This document shows positions 49,510 through 58,310 of a stretch of 64,000 bases of DNA, one piece after another. Position numbers and translations under genes: made by a program. The stretch comes from Agathobacter sp. (GTDB lineage: Bacteria; Bacillota; Clostridia; Lachnospirales; Lachnospiraceae): positions 1-64,000 of the forward strand of contig JAFQRZ010000002.1 in the NCBI GenBank assembly GCA_017409825.1, given 5' to 3'. The stretch's first letter is position 1, and each line of letters opens with the position of its first letter. The notes beneath the pieces were generated by a model that was given only the letters and a program-made list of their open reading frames with translations, ran no database searches and had not been told where the DNA came from.

Positions 49510-51321
49510 TTATTTCATCTTATCTACAATTGCTTCCAGTTTCTCACATAACCCCTTTGCTGTTTCATAGTCATTTTCTTTCAAGCATTTCTCAATACGA
49601 GTTTCAATATCCTTTTTCAGCTGTTCCTGCTCTAAATAATCTTTTTCGAAATGTTTTTCATAAATCATCTTACGGAAGGAACGCGTACGCATTTTACGTA
49701 CAGATTTATCTTCTACAAAAAGAATATAGTCTACACAATTCGCTATCGTATAAAAATCATGGGAAACCATAAGTACGGTTCCCTTATACTCTGCTATCGC
49801 TTTTTCCAATGCGATTTGAGAATACGTATCCAAATGGCTGGTTGGTTCATCTAAGAGCAAAAGGTTTGCTTTTCCTGCTGCAATTTTCGCTAATTGCAAA
49901 AGATTTTTCTCCCCGCCAGATAACTGTTCAATTGGACTAGAAAGCATATCCACTTCAAAGTAATAATCCTTTAAATACTCTGCAATCTGTCCATGTGTTT
50001 CGAATCCAATTTCTTCAAACTCCTCATAAATTGTATTGGATTCCTTCAGCATCTCGCCATGAATCTGAGACAAAAATCCGATTTCCACATCCTCATCTAT
50101 GGAAATAAAAGAGCTATTATTTCTGTAAATATCACGGAGCAAGGTCGTCTTTCCTGTTCCGTTCGGTCCTACGATAGCAACCTTTTCTCCCTCTTTCAAT
50201 TCAAAACGTACGTTTTCTAAAATAGTATCTTCATACGCCACAGTATAATCTTCCACACGAAGCACCGTTTTCTTCTCTGCTGGTAATTCTTCACCTGGAT
50301 GCATCAAATCTTGAGAAACGTCTGTTACATGCTCCACCAAAACAGTCGTTTCTATCTCTGGCAGCTGAATCTTCGGCTGACGAATGTTGACAAATGGTGC
50401 CTTAATCCGCCTTGTCTCTAAGCGCTCCAAATAAGAAACTCTCGCATGTAATGCTTTTCCTCGTGAGGCACTCGTTACGCGGGTTGCATTCGCACGAAGC
50501 TTATCTACGATTTTCTGGTTTCGCTCAATCTCTGCCTGTTCCTTTGCAACCTGCTCCTGTAGTTCTACCTTCTTAGCAAGAAGCGTAAAATTATATTCGA
50601 CGAAGCTGCCCTCAAATTCCTGAATATCCGCATCTTCCAGATGCAGAATTTTATTAAAACAGTGATTTAATAAAAAACGATTGTGCGTAATCGCCAGTAT
50701 CGTACCTTTATAGGAATTAATCAGACTGCGTAATCCATTTAGATTTTCAAAATCCAAGAACACATCTGGCTCGTCCATAATCAAAAGACTTGGCATAAGA
50801 AGCATCTGCTTTACAACCTGTAACAGCTTATACTCCCCGCCACTGATTGCTGAAATTGGAAGCTGCTCTGTATGTGTAAGCCCGGCTGTCTTTAGCTGCT
50901 TTTTGATGTTACTCTCGTAATTATCACCATCAATCGCTGCAAACTCATCCAACAACCGCTGGAATTTATCCAAAAGAGCTTCCATGTCATCGAAATTCGT
51001 TTCCATCTCCTTACATACTGCTTCGTTTTCCTTCTGGATACGCACGAAGTCTTCTGCAAGGAAATCAAAAACCGTAATTTCTCGGTCCTTCTCTTCCTTT
51101 TCGTACTGGCTAACATACCCTACGCGACCTTCCATTTCACGAATAATTTTTCCGTCGTAAAGATATTTGTCATCATTCAATAAAATATCAACTAAGGTCG
51201 TTTTACCAGTACCATTGCTACCAATAAGTACTGCATGCTGCCCATCCTCAATCGTAAAGGACACCTCTTTATATAAATCTTTTTCTGGAAATGCGTAGGA
51301 TAGTTTTTCTACTTTAATCAT
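49510..51321 (-). CDS. ABC-F ATPase with a degenerate first cassette
   Basis: A 603-residue soluble protein with two ABC cassettes. Cassette 1 has a good Walker A (GSNGTGKTTL) but a changed signature, ISGGEYKLLQ, and MDEPDVFLD where ABC-F proteins have DEPTNHLD. Cassette 2 is canonical: GPNGTGKTTL, LSGGEKNLLQ and LLLDEPTSHLD. The linker contains TRVTSASRGKALHARV. The asymmetry marks it as an unusual ABC-F, not clearly any known resistance class. Its start overlaps the stop of the GNAT gene by 4 bp. Confidence 0.88.
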   Translation of the reverse strand: MIKVEKLSYAFPEKDLYKEVSFTIEDGQHAVLIGSNGTGKTTLVDILLNDDKYLYDGKIIREMEGRVGYVSQYEKEEKDREITVFDFLAEDFVRIQKENEAVCKEMETNFDDMEALLDKFQRLLDEFAAIDGDNYESNIKKQLKTAGLTHTEQLPISAISGGEYKLLQVVKQMLLMPSLLIMDEPDVFLDFENLNGLRSLINSYKGTILAITHNRFLLNHCFNKILHLEDADIQEFEGSFVEYNFTLLAKKVELQEQVAKEQAEIERNQKIVDKLRANATRVTSASRGKALHARVSYLERLETRRIKAPFVNIRQPKIQLPEIETTVLVEHVTDVSQDLMHPGEELPAEKKTVLRVEDYTVAYEDTILENVRFELKEGEKVAIVGPNGTGKTTLLRDIYRNNSSFISIDEDVEIGFLSQIHGEMLKESNTIYEEFEEIGFETHGQIAEYLKDYYFEVDMLSSPIEQLSGGEKNLLQLAKIAAGKANLLLLDEPTSHLDTYSQIALEKAIAEYKGTVLMVSHDFYTIANCVDYILFVEDKSVRKMRTRSFRKMIYEKHFEKDYLEQEQLKKDIETRIEKCLKENDYETAKGLCEKLEAIVDKMK

Positions 51322-51812
51322 TTCTTTTCTCCAATTTTCTGGAACCCAATGCGTGCCTCTCCATCCTCAAGATAAATCGTACCGCATGGGATAAATCCAC
51401 ATTTTTTCAACATATTCTGCATGACATAGTTATCTGCGTGAGTATCAATTTTCAAATTGCTACTCCGAGCACTTGCCCAATTCATACAAAAAGAGCCTGC
51501 TCCCTTTACCAAACCCGAAGAAGCGATACGATGTACAACTGCATAATCTTCCTCATTTAACCACGCACCATCGTAAATTTTCACATAAGTTGGGTCCGTT
51601 TCATGCGCATAATAAAACACCGCCGCAATCTGCTCATCCTCTACGCACACATAATGCTTTCCCGCAAGGATATCACTTTCAATTTGTTCTCTGGTCGGTT
51701 TATTATTTTTCCACTGGTTGGGATTATTATGCTCCGCCATAAATTTTCTAGCATGAGCATAAACCTCCATCACCATATCTAATTCTTCGATTTTCGTTTT
51801 TCTAATTTCCAT
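51318..51812 (-). CDS. GNAT-family N-acetyltransferase
   Basis: A 164-residue acetyltransferase-fold protein (MEIRKTKIEELDMV; late motif RSSNLKIDTHADN and MLKKCGFIPCGTIYL). The motif A region is short and less clear (SGLVKGAGSFCMNWA), so the acyl-CoA site is less typical. The start at 51812 lies inside the end of the transporter gene and is probably coupled to it; upstream ATGs are possible. It overlaps the ABC-F gene by 4 bp. Confidence 0.8.
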   Translation of the reverse strand: MEIRKTKIEELDMVMEVYAHARKFMAEHNNPNQWKNNKPTREQIESDILAGKHYVCVEDEQIAAVFYYAHETDPTYVKIYDGAWLNEEDYAVVHRIASSGLVKGAGSFCMNWASARSSNLKIDTHADNYVMQNMLKKCGFIPCGTIYLEDGEARIGFQKIGEKK

Positions 51813-53232
51813 TTTTCTGTTTTGCATTCCACTCATCAATAAATTTTACTACTTCTTTGTCCTGATACTGTGCATATACAAATACCGAAATCGCCAACAG
51901 AATCGCTGCAATAAGAGCAGTCATCTGTACACCAAACTTCGTTGGATAATCATCTGTCGCACCCAAATACATGGTATAGGATACAATCACCGTAACGCCA
52001 GCCTGTGCCACCTTGTTACAGAACTGACGGGAAGCTACGAACATACCCGTATGGTCCACACCTGTTTTGATACGGTCATACTGTGCCATATCTGCAAATG
52101 CAGATGGTGGCAGAATATTGGTACAAGCGATTGGGAATGCCACACCGATACCAATCAAAAATGCTGCCACTACAGAACCGAACTGAGCTCCTTCTCCTGC
52201 CAAGGATGCAATAAATCCTGGTCCGATTGGCTGTGTTCCGAAGAAGTTTGAAATTGGTTCGTAGAAATAAATACCCAAATAAATCACTACATAGCTGATA
52301 CATGCACCAAGAAGAAGAGGCTTCTTTCCTACTTTTCTTACTAACTTGTTTACCAATGGATAGGTCATAATACCTACCACAATACTGATTGCCAATACAA
52401 TCGTTGCAAAGCTTTCATTCAGACCAAGCAATGTATCTATGTAGAATAATAACGCGCCATTGAAGAATGCAAATCCTGCCTGCATGATTAAATAACCGAT
52501 TGTCATAATCACAAAGTGCTTATAAGAAAATGCTGCCTTAAAGCTTTCGAGCATTGGCACTTTCTTAGTAGTATAACTTTCAATATAATCTTCCTCTTTT
52601 ACGATAAAGGCTGGAATCACACAACACACTGCACCAATTACTGCAAATACTGCAAGTGCAATTCGCCAAGCTGTAATTGGCTCCATACCACTTCCCTTAA
52701 ATGCACTTACCATAACTGGAAGCACATAAATAACTGCACTACCAAGTACGAACATCAAAGAATTTAAAGTAAAGAAAAATACTCGTTTCTTTGTATCCGT
52801 AACAATTTCCTGCTGGAATGCATTAAATGGTACGTTGTAGAAAGTTGAGAATAAATAATATAAAAGAAGCATCGCTGCTACCCAAATAATATTTACTGTA
52901 CTTACTTCCCCTGATGGTGGGAAGAAAATCAAAAGGCAAACGAGTGCGTAAGGAACCGCTGACCATTTCATAAATGGAAGTCGACGACCACCTTTTGCCT
53001 TACAGTTATCACTAAGCCCCGCTACCCAAGGGTCAGTAATTGCATCAAAAAATACGCCAAATCCACGAAGTGTTCCCATCATACCTGCTGGAATAAGAAG
53101 TGGTAATCCGGAAGTTGGTGTTACATTAAAAAATTTCAAAGTATACGTTACAATAAGTCCGCTTAAAATCGCTCTCGCAAAGTCACCAAGACAGATGCCC
53201 AGCATTTGAGCGGTGGTTAATTCTTTTTTCAT
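51802..53232 (-). CDS. GPH/MFS-type sugar:cation symporter
   Basis: A 476-residue transporter with twelve predicted membrane segments. The loop DAITDPWVAGLSDN and the later FNAFQQEIVTD are typical of the glycoside-pentoside-hexuronide (MelB-like) branch. The cargo is unknown. The start at 53232 is chosen for GGAG six bases upstream. It overlaps the GNAT gene and lies 50 bp after the hydrolase. Confidence 0.9.
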   Translation of the reverse strand: MKKELTTAQMLGICLGDFARAILSGLIVTYTLKFFNVTPTSGLPLLIPAGMMGTLRGFGVFFDAITDPWVAGLSDNCKAKGGRRLPFMKWSAVPYALVCLLIFFPPSGEVSTVNIIWVAAMLLLYYLFSTFYNVPFNAFQQEIVTDTKKRVFFFTLNSLMFVLGSAVIYVLPVMVSAFKGSGMEPITAWRIALAVFAVIGAVCCVIPAFIVKEEDYIESYTTKKVPMLESFKAAFSYKHFVIMTIGYLIMQAGFAFFNGALLFYIDTLLGLNESFATIVLAISIVVGIMTYPLVNKLVRKVGKKPLLLGACISYVVIYLGIYFYEPISNFFGTQPIGPGFIASLAGEGAQFGSVVAAFLIGIGVAFPIACTNILPPSAFADMAQYDRIKTGVDHTGMFVASRQFCNKVAQAGVTVIVSYTMYLGATDDYPTKFGVQMTALIAAILLAISVFVYAQYQDKEVVKFIDEWNAKQKNGN

Positions 53233-53281
53233 CATTTTCTCCATTCTGCCACAAATCACATAACATTTTATTTCTTGTAAT

Positions 53282-54250
53282 TTACATATTTTCTGCTATC
53301 TTAAGAAATTTCTCACGTAGCAGTTTTTTATACAATTCTGGTTCTTCGCCCATTGGTCCATGTGCCGAATTTTCAAACCAGATTAAATCCTTATCTGGGG
53401 CCTGCACCTTATCGAAATAATCCTGAACCAAAGCACTTGGTGTATTATTATCATGTCTACCCTGGAAGATATAATAAGGCATTGGGAAATTGGTATCCTC
53501 CGCCATGAAATTACATTTACAGGTGGTAGGCCACATAAGAGTCAAACATCTCTTATATCCATTTGCAACACCAATCTTATCCATCCAAGTATATTCCTTA
53601 CTCTTGATAATTGGAAGTGCAGTATCAGTCCAATAGGTACCATTGCTCTTTAACGAATGACCACCATATTTCTTCATGATTTTACGCTGTGTCATCATGC
53701 CATCAAAAATTTCTCGGTAACAACCAGCCACTGGTCTTCCGATTCGTTCTAAGGTTTCAATATCCTCTTCATTTCCAGCTTCTTTGGCCTTTGCATAGGC
53801 GAAATCGTAGCTCAACTCTTCGTTTAACACACCATCTACGACCTGTCCACTTCCGATATATCCTGCAATACGTTCTGGGTGACGAATACAAAGATAGGTT
53901 CCAAGCTCTGTTCCCCAGCTTCCTCCTTGAATAAATATTTTCTCTTTATTTAAGGCCTCACAAAGATACTCTAATAATTCTGCTCCATCTTCGATTAGCT
54001 GATTCAAATTCAAAGACTCATCCTTTACTCCCCAGTAAGAACCACCCGTTCCACGCTGATCCCAGCATACAATCGTAAAGTCATCACATAAATCACTGTG
54101 TCTTGCCAGCACGCCATGACGATTCGTTACACCTGGTCCACCATGCAAAAACAAGAGCACTGGATTACTTTTCTTCTCTCCACGAATATGAATTTTCTGA
54201 TTTACTCCGCCTATTTTCACCTTACGGATTTCATCGATTTCGTAAGTCAT
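53282..54250 (-). CDS. alpha/beta hydrolase, proline iminopeptidase-like
   Basis: A 322-residue alpha/beta hydrolase. FLHGGPGVTNRHG (oxyanion HGGPG), nucleophile GGSWGTELG (GxSxG) and ENSAHGPMGEEP (His) match S33 proline iminopeptidases and related hydrolases. No signal peptide is seen. The start at 54250 follows AGAGGG; the longer frame would run into the upstream region. It is first in the operon that ends with the DUF2804 gene. Confidence 0.88.
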   Translation of the reverse strand: MTYEIDEIRKVKIGGVNQKIHIRGEKKSNPVLLFLHGGPGVTNRHGVLARHSDLCDDFTIVCWDQRGTGGSYWGVKDESLNLNQLIEDGAELLEYLCEALNKEKIFIQGGSWGTELGTYLCIRHPERIAGYIGSGQVVDGVLNEELSYDFAYAKAKEAGNEEDIETLERIGRPVAGCYREIFDGMMTQRKIMKKYGGHSLKSNGTYWTDTALPIIKSKEYTWMDKIGVANGYKRCLTLMWPTTCKCNFMAEDTNFPMPYYIFQGRHDNNTPSALVQDYFDKVQAPDKDLIWFENSAHGPMGEEPELYKKLLREKFLKIAENM

Positions 54251-54315
54251 ACATTCCCTCTTTTCTTTTCCATTTTTCACATTCTTATATTGTCTTTTTA
54301 TTATACCACAAAAAG

Positions 54316-54344
54316 AAGAGGCGTTCCACATAGAAACGCCTCTT
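54316..54344. terminator. terminator after the YccF gene
   Basis: A 10-bp stem AAGAGGCGTT / AACGCCTCTT; on the minus strand it is followed by CTTTTTGTGG. Confidence 0.8.
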
Positions 54345-54379
54345 TCTCATCTTTCCTGCTAAGGGGAGAAGGATATGAT

Positions 54380-54739
54380 TTATACGACCGCTGCACCAAA
54401 TGGCATAAGTGCAAGCTTTGCTATTTTCAAATGCTGAATACCAAAAGGAATTCCAACAATAGTGCAGCAAAGAACAACACCTGTCAGAGCATGCTCAATC
54501 GCCATTGGAACACCGGTAAGGATAATCCACAAGATGTTAAGTAGCAACGAGCCTGTGCTTGTTCCATATTGCACTTCTTTTCCAAATGGACAAGCGGAAA
54601 GCTTTGCAAATTTAAAACACTGGATTCCGTAAGGCATGCCCACAATTGTGATACACCATAATAATCCTAAAACCAACCAGGACAATCCAGTCCACCATCC
54701 ACCAAAAATAAACCAAATAATATTTGCTAAGAAACTCAT
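54380..54739 (-). CDS. YccF-domain membrane protein
   Basis: A 119-residue inner-membrane protein with two similar halves, each with a repeat of the YccF type (CITIVGMPYGIQCFKFAKL and CTIVGIPFGIQHLKIAKL), about four membrane segments in all. The function of YccF proteins is unknown. The start at 54739 follows GAGGAAAAG. It is followed by a terminator and has no same-strand partner. Confidence 0.9.
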   Translation of the reverse strand: MSFLANIIWFIFGGWWTGLSWLVLGLLWCITIVGMPYGIQCFKFAKLSACPFGKEVQYGTSTGSLLLNILWIILTGVPMAIEHALTGVVLCCTIVGIPFGIQHLKIAKLALMPFGAAVV

Positions 54740-54763
54740 TTCTTTTCCTCCTAATTTTCTCAT

Positions 54764-54930
54764 TTGTATCTATCTCTAAGCAGTTCTTATCTGCTGAAAT
54801 GAAGATAACAAATCCTCATCAGAGTTTCAATAGATTATGGCTAACAGGTAAATTCTCGAAATCAAGAAGTAAATTTTTCGCCATAAAAACATATACTACT
54901 AATAAATTCATTTTATCAAGGAGTAGTATT
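54764..54930. other. intergenic region, divergent promoters expected
   Basis: No gene is seen. The gap separates the YccF gene and the DUF6512-type gene. TATACT at about 54891 is a possible -10 for the plus-strand gene and AAGGAG lies at 54918-54923. Nothing else stands out. Confidence 0.4.
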
Positions 54931-55431
54931 ATGAATAATCGAACTCGAGTTATCCTTCGCTACCTCTTCGTTGTACTCTTAGGCGTCTTTCTACACTTCG
55001 CTTATGAACTATCTGGAGAAAACCCAATTGTGGGTTTGTTTGCATTGGTGAACGAATCTGTATGGGAGCATTTAAAGCTTCTCTTCTATCCAATGCTTGT
55101 ACTTACCCTTTGGGATTTGTTCACCACACAGAGGAATAATCTTTGTTTCCTTTCTGCTCGGACCATGGGAATCCTGGCAGGATTTGCCTTTATTGTAGTT
55201 GTCTTTTACACTGTAACAGGCATACTTGGCTTTAACGTAGCCTGGTTAAACATCCTAATTTACCTTCTCGGAGTCGCATTTGCATTCTGGGTTGAGAAAA
55301 AACGTTCTAATTATTGCAACAACATGAGTGTTAAATTAGCAATCGCAATCCTGATTCTGTTTGTCATTCTATTTAGCATTTTTACCATTGCACCACCTGC
55401 ACTAGGTATCTTCATCCCTATTGCAGCATAA
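54931..55431 (+). CDS. multi-pass membrane protein, DUF6512-like
   Basis: A 166-residue protein with about five membrane segments. It carries FAYELSGENPIVGLFALVNE and SVWEHLKLLFYPM, a motif I associate with the uncharacterised DUF6512 group of clostridia; this is from memory. The start at 54931 follows AAGGAGTAG; the longer frame has no site and spans a noncoding region. It ends at a strong terminator. Confidence 0.82.
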   Translation: MNNRTRVILRYLFVVLLGVFLHFAYELSGENPIVGLFALVNESVWEHLKLLFYPMLVLTLWDLFTTQRNNLCFLSARTMGILAGFAFIVVVFYTVTGILGFNVAWLNILIYLLGVAFAFWVEKKRSNYCNNMSVKLAIAILILFVILFSIFTIAPPALGIFIPIAA

Positions 55432-55432
55432 A

Positions 55433-55462
55433 AAAACTCCTCATCGCAAGATGAGGAGTTTT
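55433..55462. terminator. bidirectional terminator
   Basis: A 13-bp stem AAAACTCCTCATC / GATGAGGAGTTTT with a GCAA loop, ending the membrane gene on the plus strand and the short DUF975-like frame on the minus strand. Confidence 0.9.
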
Positions 55463-55472
55463 ACTTTTTCTA

Positions 55473-55595
55473 TTAAATCATATCTGCTTCTGCAACAAGA
55501 CTGATACCAAAGATAATTAAGTAGTATAAAAATAACATGCCAATATTACCTTTAATCTGTGCCTTTGCAGCTGCTTTTAATTCTGCTCTGTTCAT
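55473..55595 (-). CDS. short DUF975-like protein, probably truncated
   Basis: A 40-residue frame starting MNRAELKAAAKAQIKG, followed by one membrane segment (GMLFLYYLIIFGISLVA) and the end EADMI. GGAGG lies eight bases before the ATG, so it is likely translated. The beginning closely resembles the N-terminus of DUF975 membrane proteins, which are normally about 200 residues or more with several membrane segments. The frame stops after the first one, and a terminator follows at once. It may be a remnant or a new short membrane peptide. Confidence 0.65.
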   Translation of the reverse strand: MNRAELKAAAKAQIKGNIGMLFLYYLIIFGISLVAEADMI

Positions 55596-55658
55596 AAACT
55601 AAGCCTCCTTTGTAAATTTACGAAGGGATTATGCCACAATTGCATACAATTTGCCAAA

Positions 55659-56333
55659 TTATTGACAAACACCTAGCGAACACAAAAACAATTCCATTTC
55701 TTTTGTCCGTTTATCGAACTCCTGATAAAAATCATCTTCTGAATAAGCTGTTAAATAAAACAGTTGCAAGAACTTCATATTAATCGCTTTTAGAACCGCT
55801 TCTTCCTCCGCATGTTCTGCATAATATGACCGCAGCCTCTTGGTAAGTCCATGCCACTCCACAAGAAATTTTTCATAGGATTTTAAATTTGGGACGCCTA
55901 GCCATTTGCTAATTTTTACCTTTGATTTATTAGGTGCCGGGCACGCCTCTTTTAACACAAAGTAAGTAAGTTTCCCGTCTTCAAAATTTCTACCCAGTGG
56001 AAAAAGGCGACAAAGACCTGGACGAAATGCATGAATGCTGCATCTCCCTTCTTCGTTTAAAAAGCTACACTTTGGTTCTACTTCTGCCATTTTTATATTA
56101 GGTAAAATAAGCCCATCTTCCACATGAAACTCTACTTCTTTTGCGAGCAGCTCTTCCATCGTTTTACCAAAATTTCTTGTCAACTGAAATATATCATAAG
56201 GGTCCAGCCAAATCGATTCTCCCATATCTCTGCAACAAGAAGAACAACCTGCACAATCGTGACAGCTCACTTTTGCCATATCATTATTTCCATATAATTT
56301 TCCATCGGATATCTCTAGTAAATCTTTGTCCAT
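55659..56333 (-). CDS. YkgJ-family cysteine-cluster protein
   Basis: A 224-residue protein of the YkgJ type. The cluster CHDCAGCSSCCRDMG near residue 23, then RCSIHAFRPGLCRLFPLGR, give eight or so Cys that are likely to hold a metal or Fe-S centre. The role is unknown. The start at 56333 follows AAAGGAAAAAAGAG; the longer frame overlaps the upp promoter. It is divergent from upp. Confidence 0.88.
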   Translation of the reverse strand: MDKDLLEISDGKLYGNNDMAKVSCHDCAGCSSCCRDMGESIWLDPYDIFQLTRNFGKTMEELLAKEVEFHVEDGLILPNIKMAEVEPKCSFLNEEGRCSIHAFRPGLCRLFPLGRNFEDGKLTYFVLKEACPAPNKSKVKISKWLGVPNLKSYEKFLVEWHGLTKRLRSYYAEHAEEEAVLKAINMKFLQLFYLTAYSEDDFYQEFDKRTKEMELFLCSLGVCQ

Positions 56334-56370
56334 CTCTTTTTTCCTTTGCAATATATTGTGCTTGTGATAA

Positions 56371-56376
56371 TATAAT
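56371..56376 (+). promoter_or_regulatory. -10 of the upp promoter
   Basis: TATAAT at 56371-56376, 32 bp before the upp ATG. The best -35 candidate, TTGCAA at 56346-56351, has a long 19-bp spacer. Confidence 0.45.
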
Positions 56377-56408
56377 ACTAGATTAATCAAAGAAAGGAAA
56401 GCCTTACT

Positions 56409-57050
56409 ATGTACAATGGAAATGAAAACATCGTAATCTGTGATCACCCACTGGTGAAACACAAAATCACAATGCTTAGAAATAAAAACACCGGCACTAA
56501 CGAATTCCGTGCCATTGTGGAAGAAATCGCTATGTTGGTCGGATATGAAGCGCTCCGCGATTTAGAGTTAGACGAAATAGAAGTGGAAACTCCAATCGAA
56601 ACAGCTATGTGCCCAGTTATTGCTGGCAAAAAGCAAGCCATCGTTCCAATCCTCCGTGCAGGTCTTGGTATGGTAGGCGGTATGTTAAAGCTTATGCCTA
56701 CGGCAAAAGTTGGACATATTGGTATGTATCGTGACGAAGAAACCTTCGAACCACACGAATACTTCTGCAAACTCCCAGCACCTATCGAAGAAAGAAAAAT
56801 CTTCGTTGTAGACCCAATGCTTGCAACTGGTGGCTCTGCTATTGATGCTATCAATCTAATCAAAGGTCGCGGTGGCAAGGACATTACATTCCTTTGCATC
56901 ATTGCTGCTCCAGAAGGGTTAGAAAAACTCGCTGCCGCTCATCCAGACGTTAAAATCTTCGTTGGTAACTTGGATCGCGAATTAAATGCAAATGCTTACA
57001 TCTGCCCAGGCTTAGGCGATGCAGGCGACCGAATTTTCGGAACGAAGTAA
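56409..57050 (+). CDS. upp: uracil phosphoribosyltransferase
   Basis: Upp makes UMP from uracil and PRPP in pyrimidine salvage. The 213-residue protein shows the N-terminal [17 protein letters not shown], the PRPP loop [16 protein letters not shown] and the uracil-binding end [20 protein letters not shown] precedes the ATG. It stands alone. Confidence 0.96.
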   Translation: MYNGNENIVICDHPLVKHKITMLRNKNTGTNEFRAIVEEIAMLVGYEALRDLELDEIEVETPIETAMCPVIAGKKQAIVPILRAGLGMVGGMLKLMPTAKVGHIGMYRDEETFEPHEYFCKLPAPIEERKIFVVDPMLATGGSAIDAINLIKGRGGKDITFLCIIAAPEGLEKLAAAHPDVKIFVGNLDRELNANAYICPGLGDAGDRIFGTK

Positions 57051-57060
57051 ATATAGTAGA

Positions 57061-57093
57061 AGGGTGTCGCAAATACCATTTTGTCGACACCCT
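57061..57093. terminator. terminator-like hairpin after upp
   Basis: AGGGTGTCG (57061-57069) pairs with CGACACCCT (57085-57093). The T-tract is weak on both strands. It lies between convergent genes. Confidence 0.6.
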
Positions 57094-57099
57094 CTAATC

Positions 57100-57426
57100 T
57101 TACATCCCAGCTCTTATATACATTTCTGCCGCTTTCATACACATTTCTGTCACTGCCATTCCAATCGCAAAGAAAGTCATCACAAACATTAGCACAATCG
57201 CGCCTTTATCATAAACAATCTTCTTTTCCCAAATATTGGATAATAGCAATTCAATTCCAAGACCAATCAAAACAACTGGCCATAGCGAGAGGATTACTTG
57301 ATAATCCATAATATCGAATAACGAATGGCTTAATAGCATTCCTCCAAACACCATCATACTAATTCCCGCTGTAATAGATCCTACCCGATGTGTACGATAT
57401 GCAATTCCCCTATTTGTCGCTTCCAT
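57100..57426 (-). CDS. small membrane protein, LiaF-like N-terminal type
   Basis: A 108-residue protein with about three membrane segments. The region RVGSITAGISMMVFGGMLL to WPVVLIGLGIELLLS is like the membrane part of LiaI/LiaF or DUF5668 proteins, known in envelope-stress systems. It overlaps the next gene upstream by 17 bp and ends the ECF sigma operon. Confidence 0.75.
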   Translation of the reverse strand: MEATNRGIAYRTHRVGSITAGISMMVFGGMLLSHSLFDIMDYQVILSLWPVVLIGLGIELLLSNIWEKKIVYDKGAIVLMFVMTFFAIGMAVTEMCMKAAEMYIRAGM

Positions 57427-57943
57427 CTAGTTCCTCCTTTTTTCCTTTTATCATGCGCCAACCGATATAAATAATCAGAAGAGCAACCACAATCTCTGGT
57501 ATTGTTTGTAGAAATGGTGCTAATATATTCCAGTATTCATCTGGTATCATACGATATAACATACTAGAAATATTATCCCATAATAATATAACACCACCAA
57601 TGATTAAGCTCCATGAAATTCCTTTTCGAACCAACGGATTGGAAATCTGAATATTTTTTTCTCCCAAAAGAGATGACCAGATAAAATCATCCTCTAATCT
57701 CTGGAATTCTTCTTCCTCACAGGCACGAAGATTTCTTGCATGAAAGAAACTATAAAACCAAATCAATATTGCTCCAAAAATTAATAAACTTGTGTGCCCA
57801 TAGGTAAGTTGTATAGAAAGGACCAATAAAAATAATGCCATTAAGCTAAGTCCCTGCTTCATAAATCCCATATACATCTCTGCTGCACCTGGTACAAAAG
57901 AGAATAAAAATGTAAAAAACTTATTTTTCTTTTTCTGCTTCAT
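57410..57943 (-). CDS. membrane protein of the ECF operon
   Basis: A 177-residue protein with about four membrane segments. The start FTFLFSFVPGAAEMYMGFMK resembles a TM2-type hairpin with a Pro-Gly loop. Its cytoplasmic middle is acidic (NLRACEEEEFQRLEDDF). The function is unknown. It overlaps genes on both sides (23 and 17 bp), which implies translational coupling in the sigma factor operon. Confidence 0.75.
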   Translation of the reverse strand: MKQKKKNKFFTFLFSFVPGAAEMYMGFMKQGLSLMALFLLVLSIQLTYGHTSLLIFGAILIWFYSFFHARNLRACEEEEFQRLEDDFIWSSLLGEKNIQISNPLVRKGISWSLIIGGVILLWDNISSMLYRMIPDEYWNILAPFLQTIPEIVVALLIIYIGWRMIKGKKEELDGSDK

Positions 57944-58310
57944 TAAAAATTCCTCCCATTTCCTGATTTAAATTGCTCATTAACTTTGCGAAAAAAGTAC
58001 GATCATCCAATGCTTCTTCTCTGGTAATCGTTTTTCCAATTAACTCCTGTCTTGATGGTAATTCTTCAATTTCCTTTGGTTCTATATCCGGCATCCAGAA
58101 TAGTAAGGCTATCGCTGCAGCAACAGAACCAAGAACTCGAATACAATACCGTCGAAATTCGACTGTCTTCCTCTTTTCTTCTGCTTTCGTAATCTTTGCC
58201 ATTACATCTGACACAAACTCTGGAGGTGCTGAAACAAATTCCTTTTCTTCCACTTCCAGAATCAAGGCAGTTAGCGCTTCATCTGTCAAATATTTATTTT
58301 CCACACTCAT
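57921..58310 (-). CDS. probable anti-sigma factor
   Basis: A 129-residue protein with a cytoplasmic N-terminal part (about 1-55, TDEALTALILEVEEKEFV, PPEFVSDVMAKITKAEEKRK), one membrane segment (about 58-73, CIRVLGSVAAAIALLFW) and an extracytoplasmic C-terminus. No zinc anti-sigma HxxxCxxC is seen. Position directly behind the ECF gene (4-bp overlap) and topology suggest that it holds the sigma factor at the membrane. The role is inferred from context. Confidence 0.7.
   Translation of the reverse strand: MSVENKYLTDEALTALILEVEEKEFVSAPPEFVSDVMAKITKAEEKRKTVEFRRYCIRVLGSVAAAIALLFWMPDIEPKEIEELPSRQELIGKTITREEALDDRTFFAKLMSNLNQEMGGIFNEAEKEK

Noticed and set aside
49510-51321. Calling the second ABC-F gene an antibiotic resistance gene
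   Set aside because: ABC-F proteins have many roles; no specific resistance-type motif or regulatory leader was seen, so only the family is claimed.
57061-57093. Strong intrinsic terminator after upp
   Set aside because: The stem is good but there is no U-tract on either strand, so only a terminator-like hairpin is reported.
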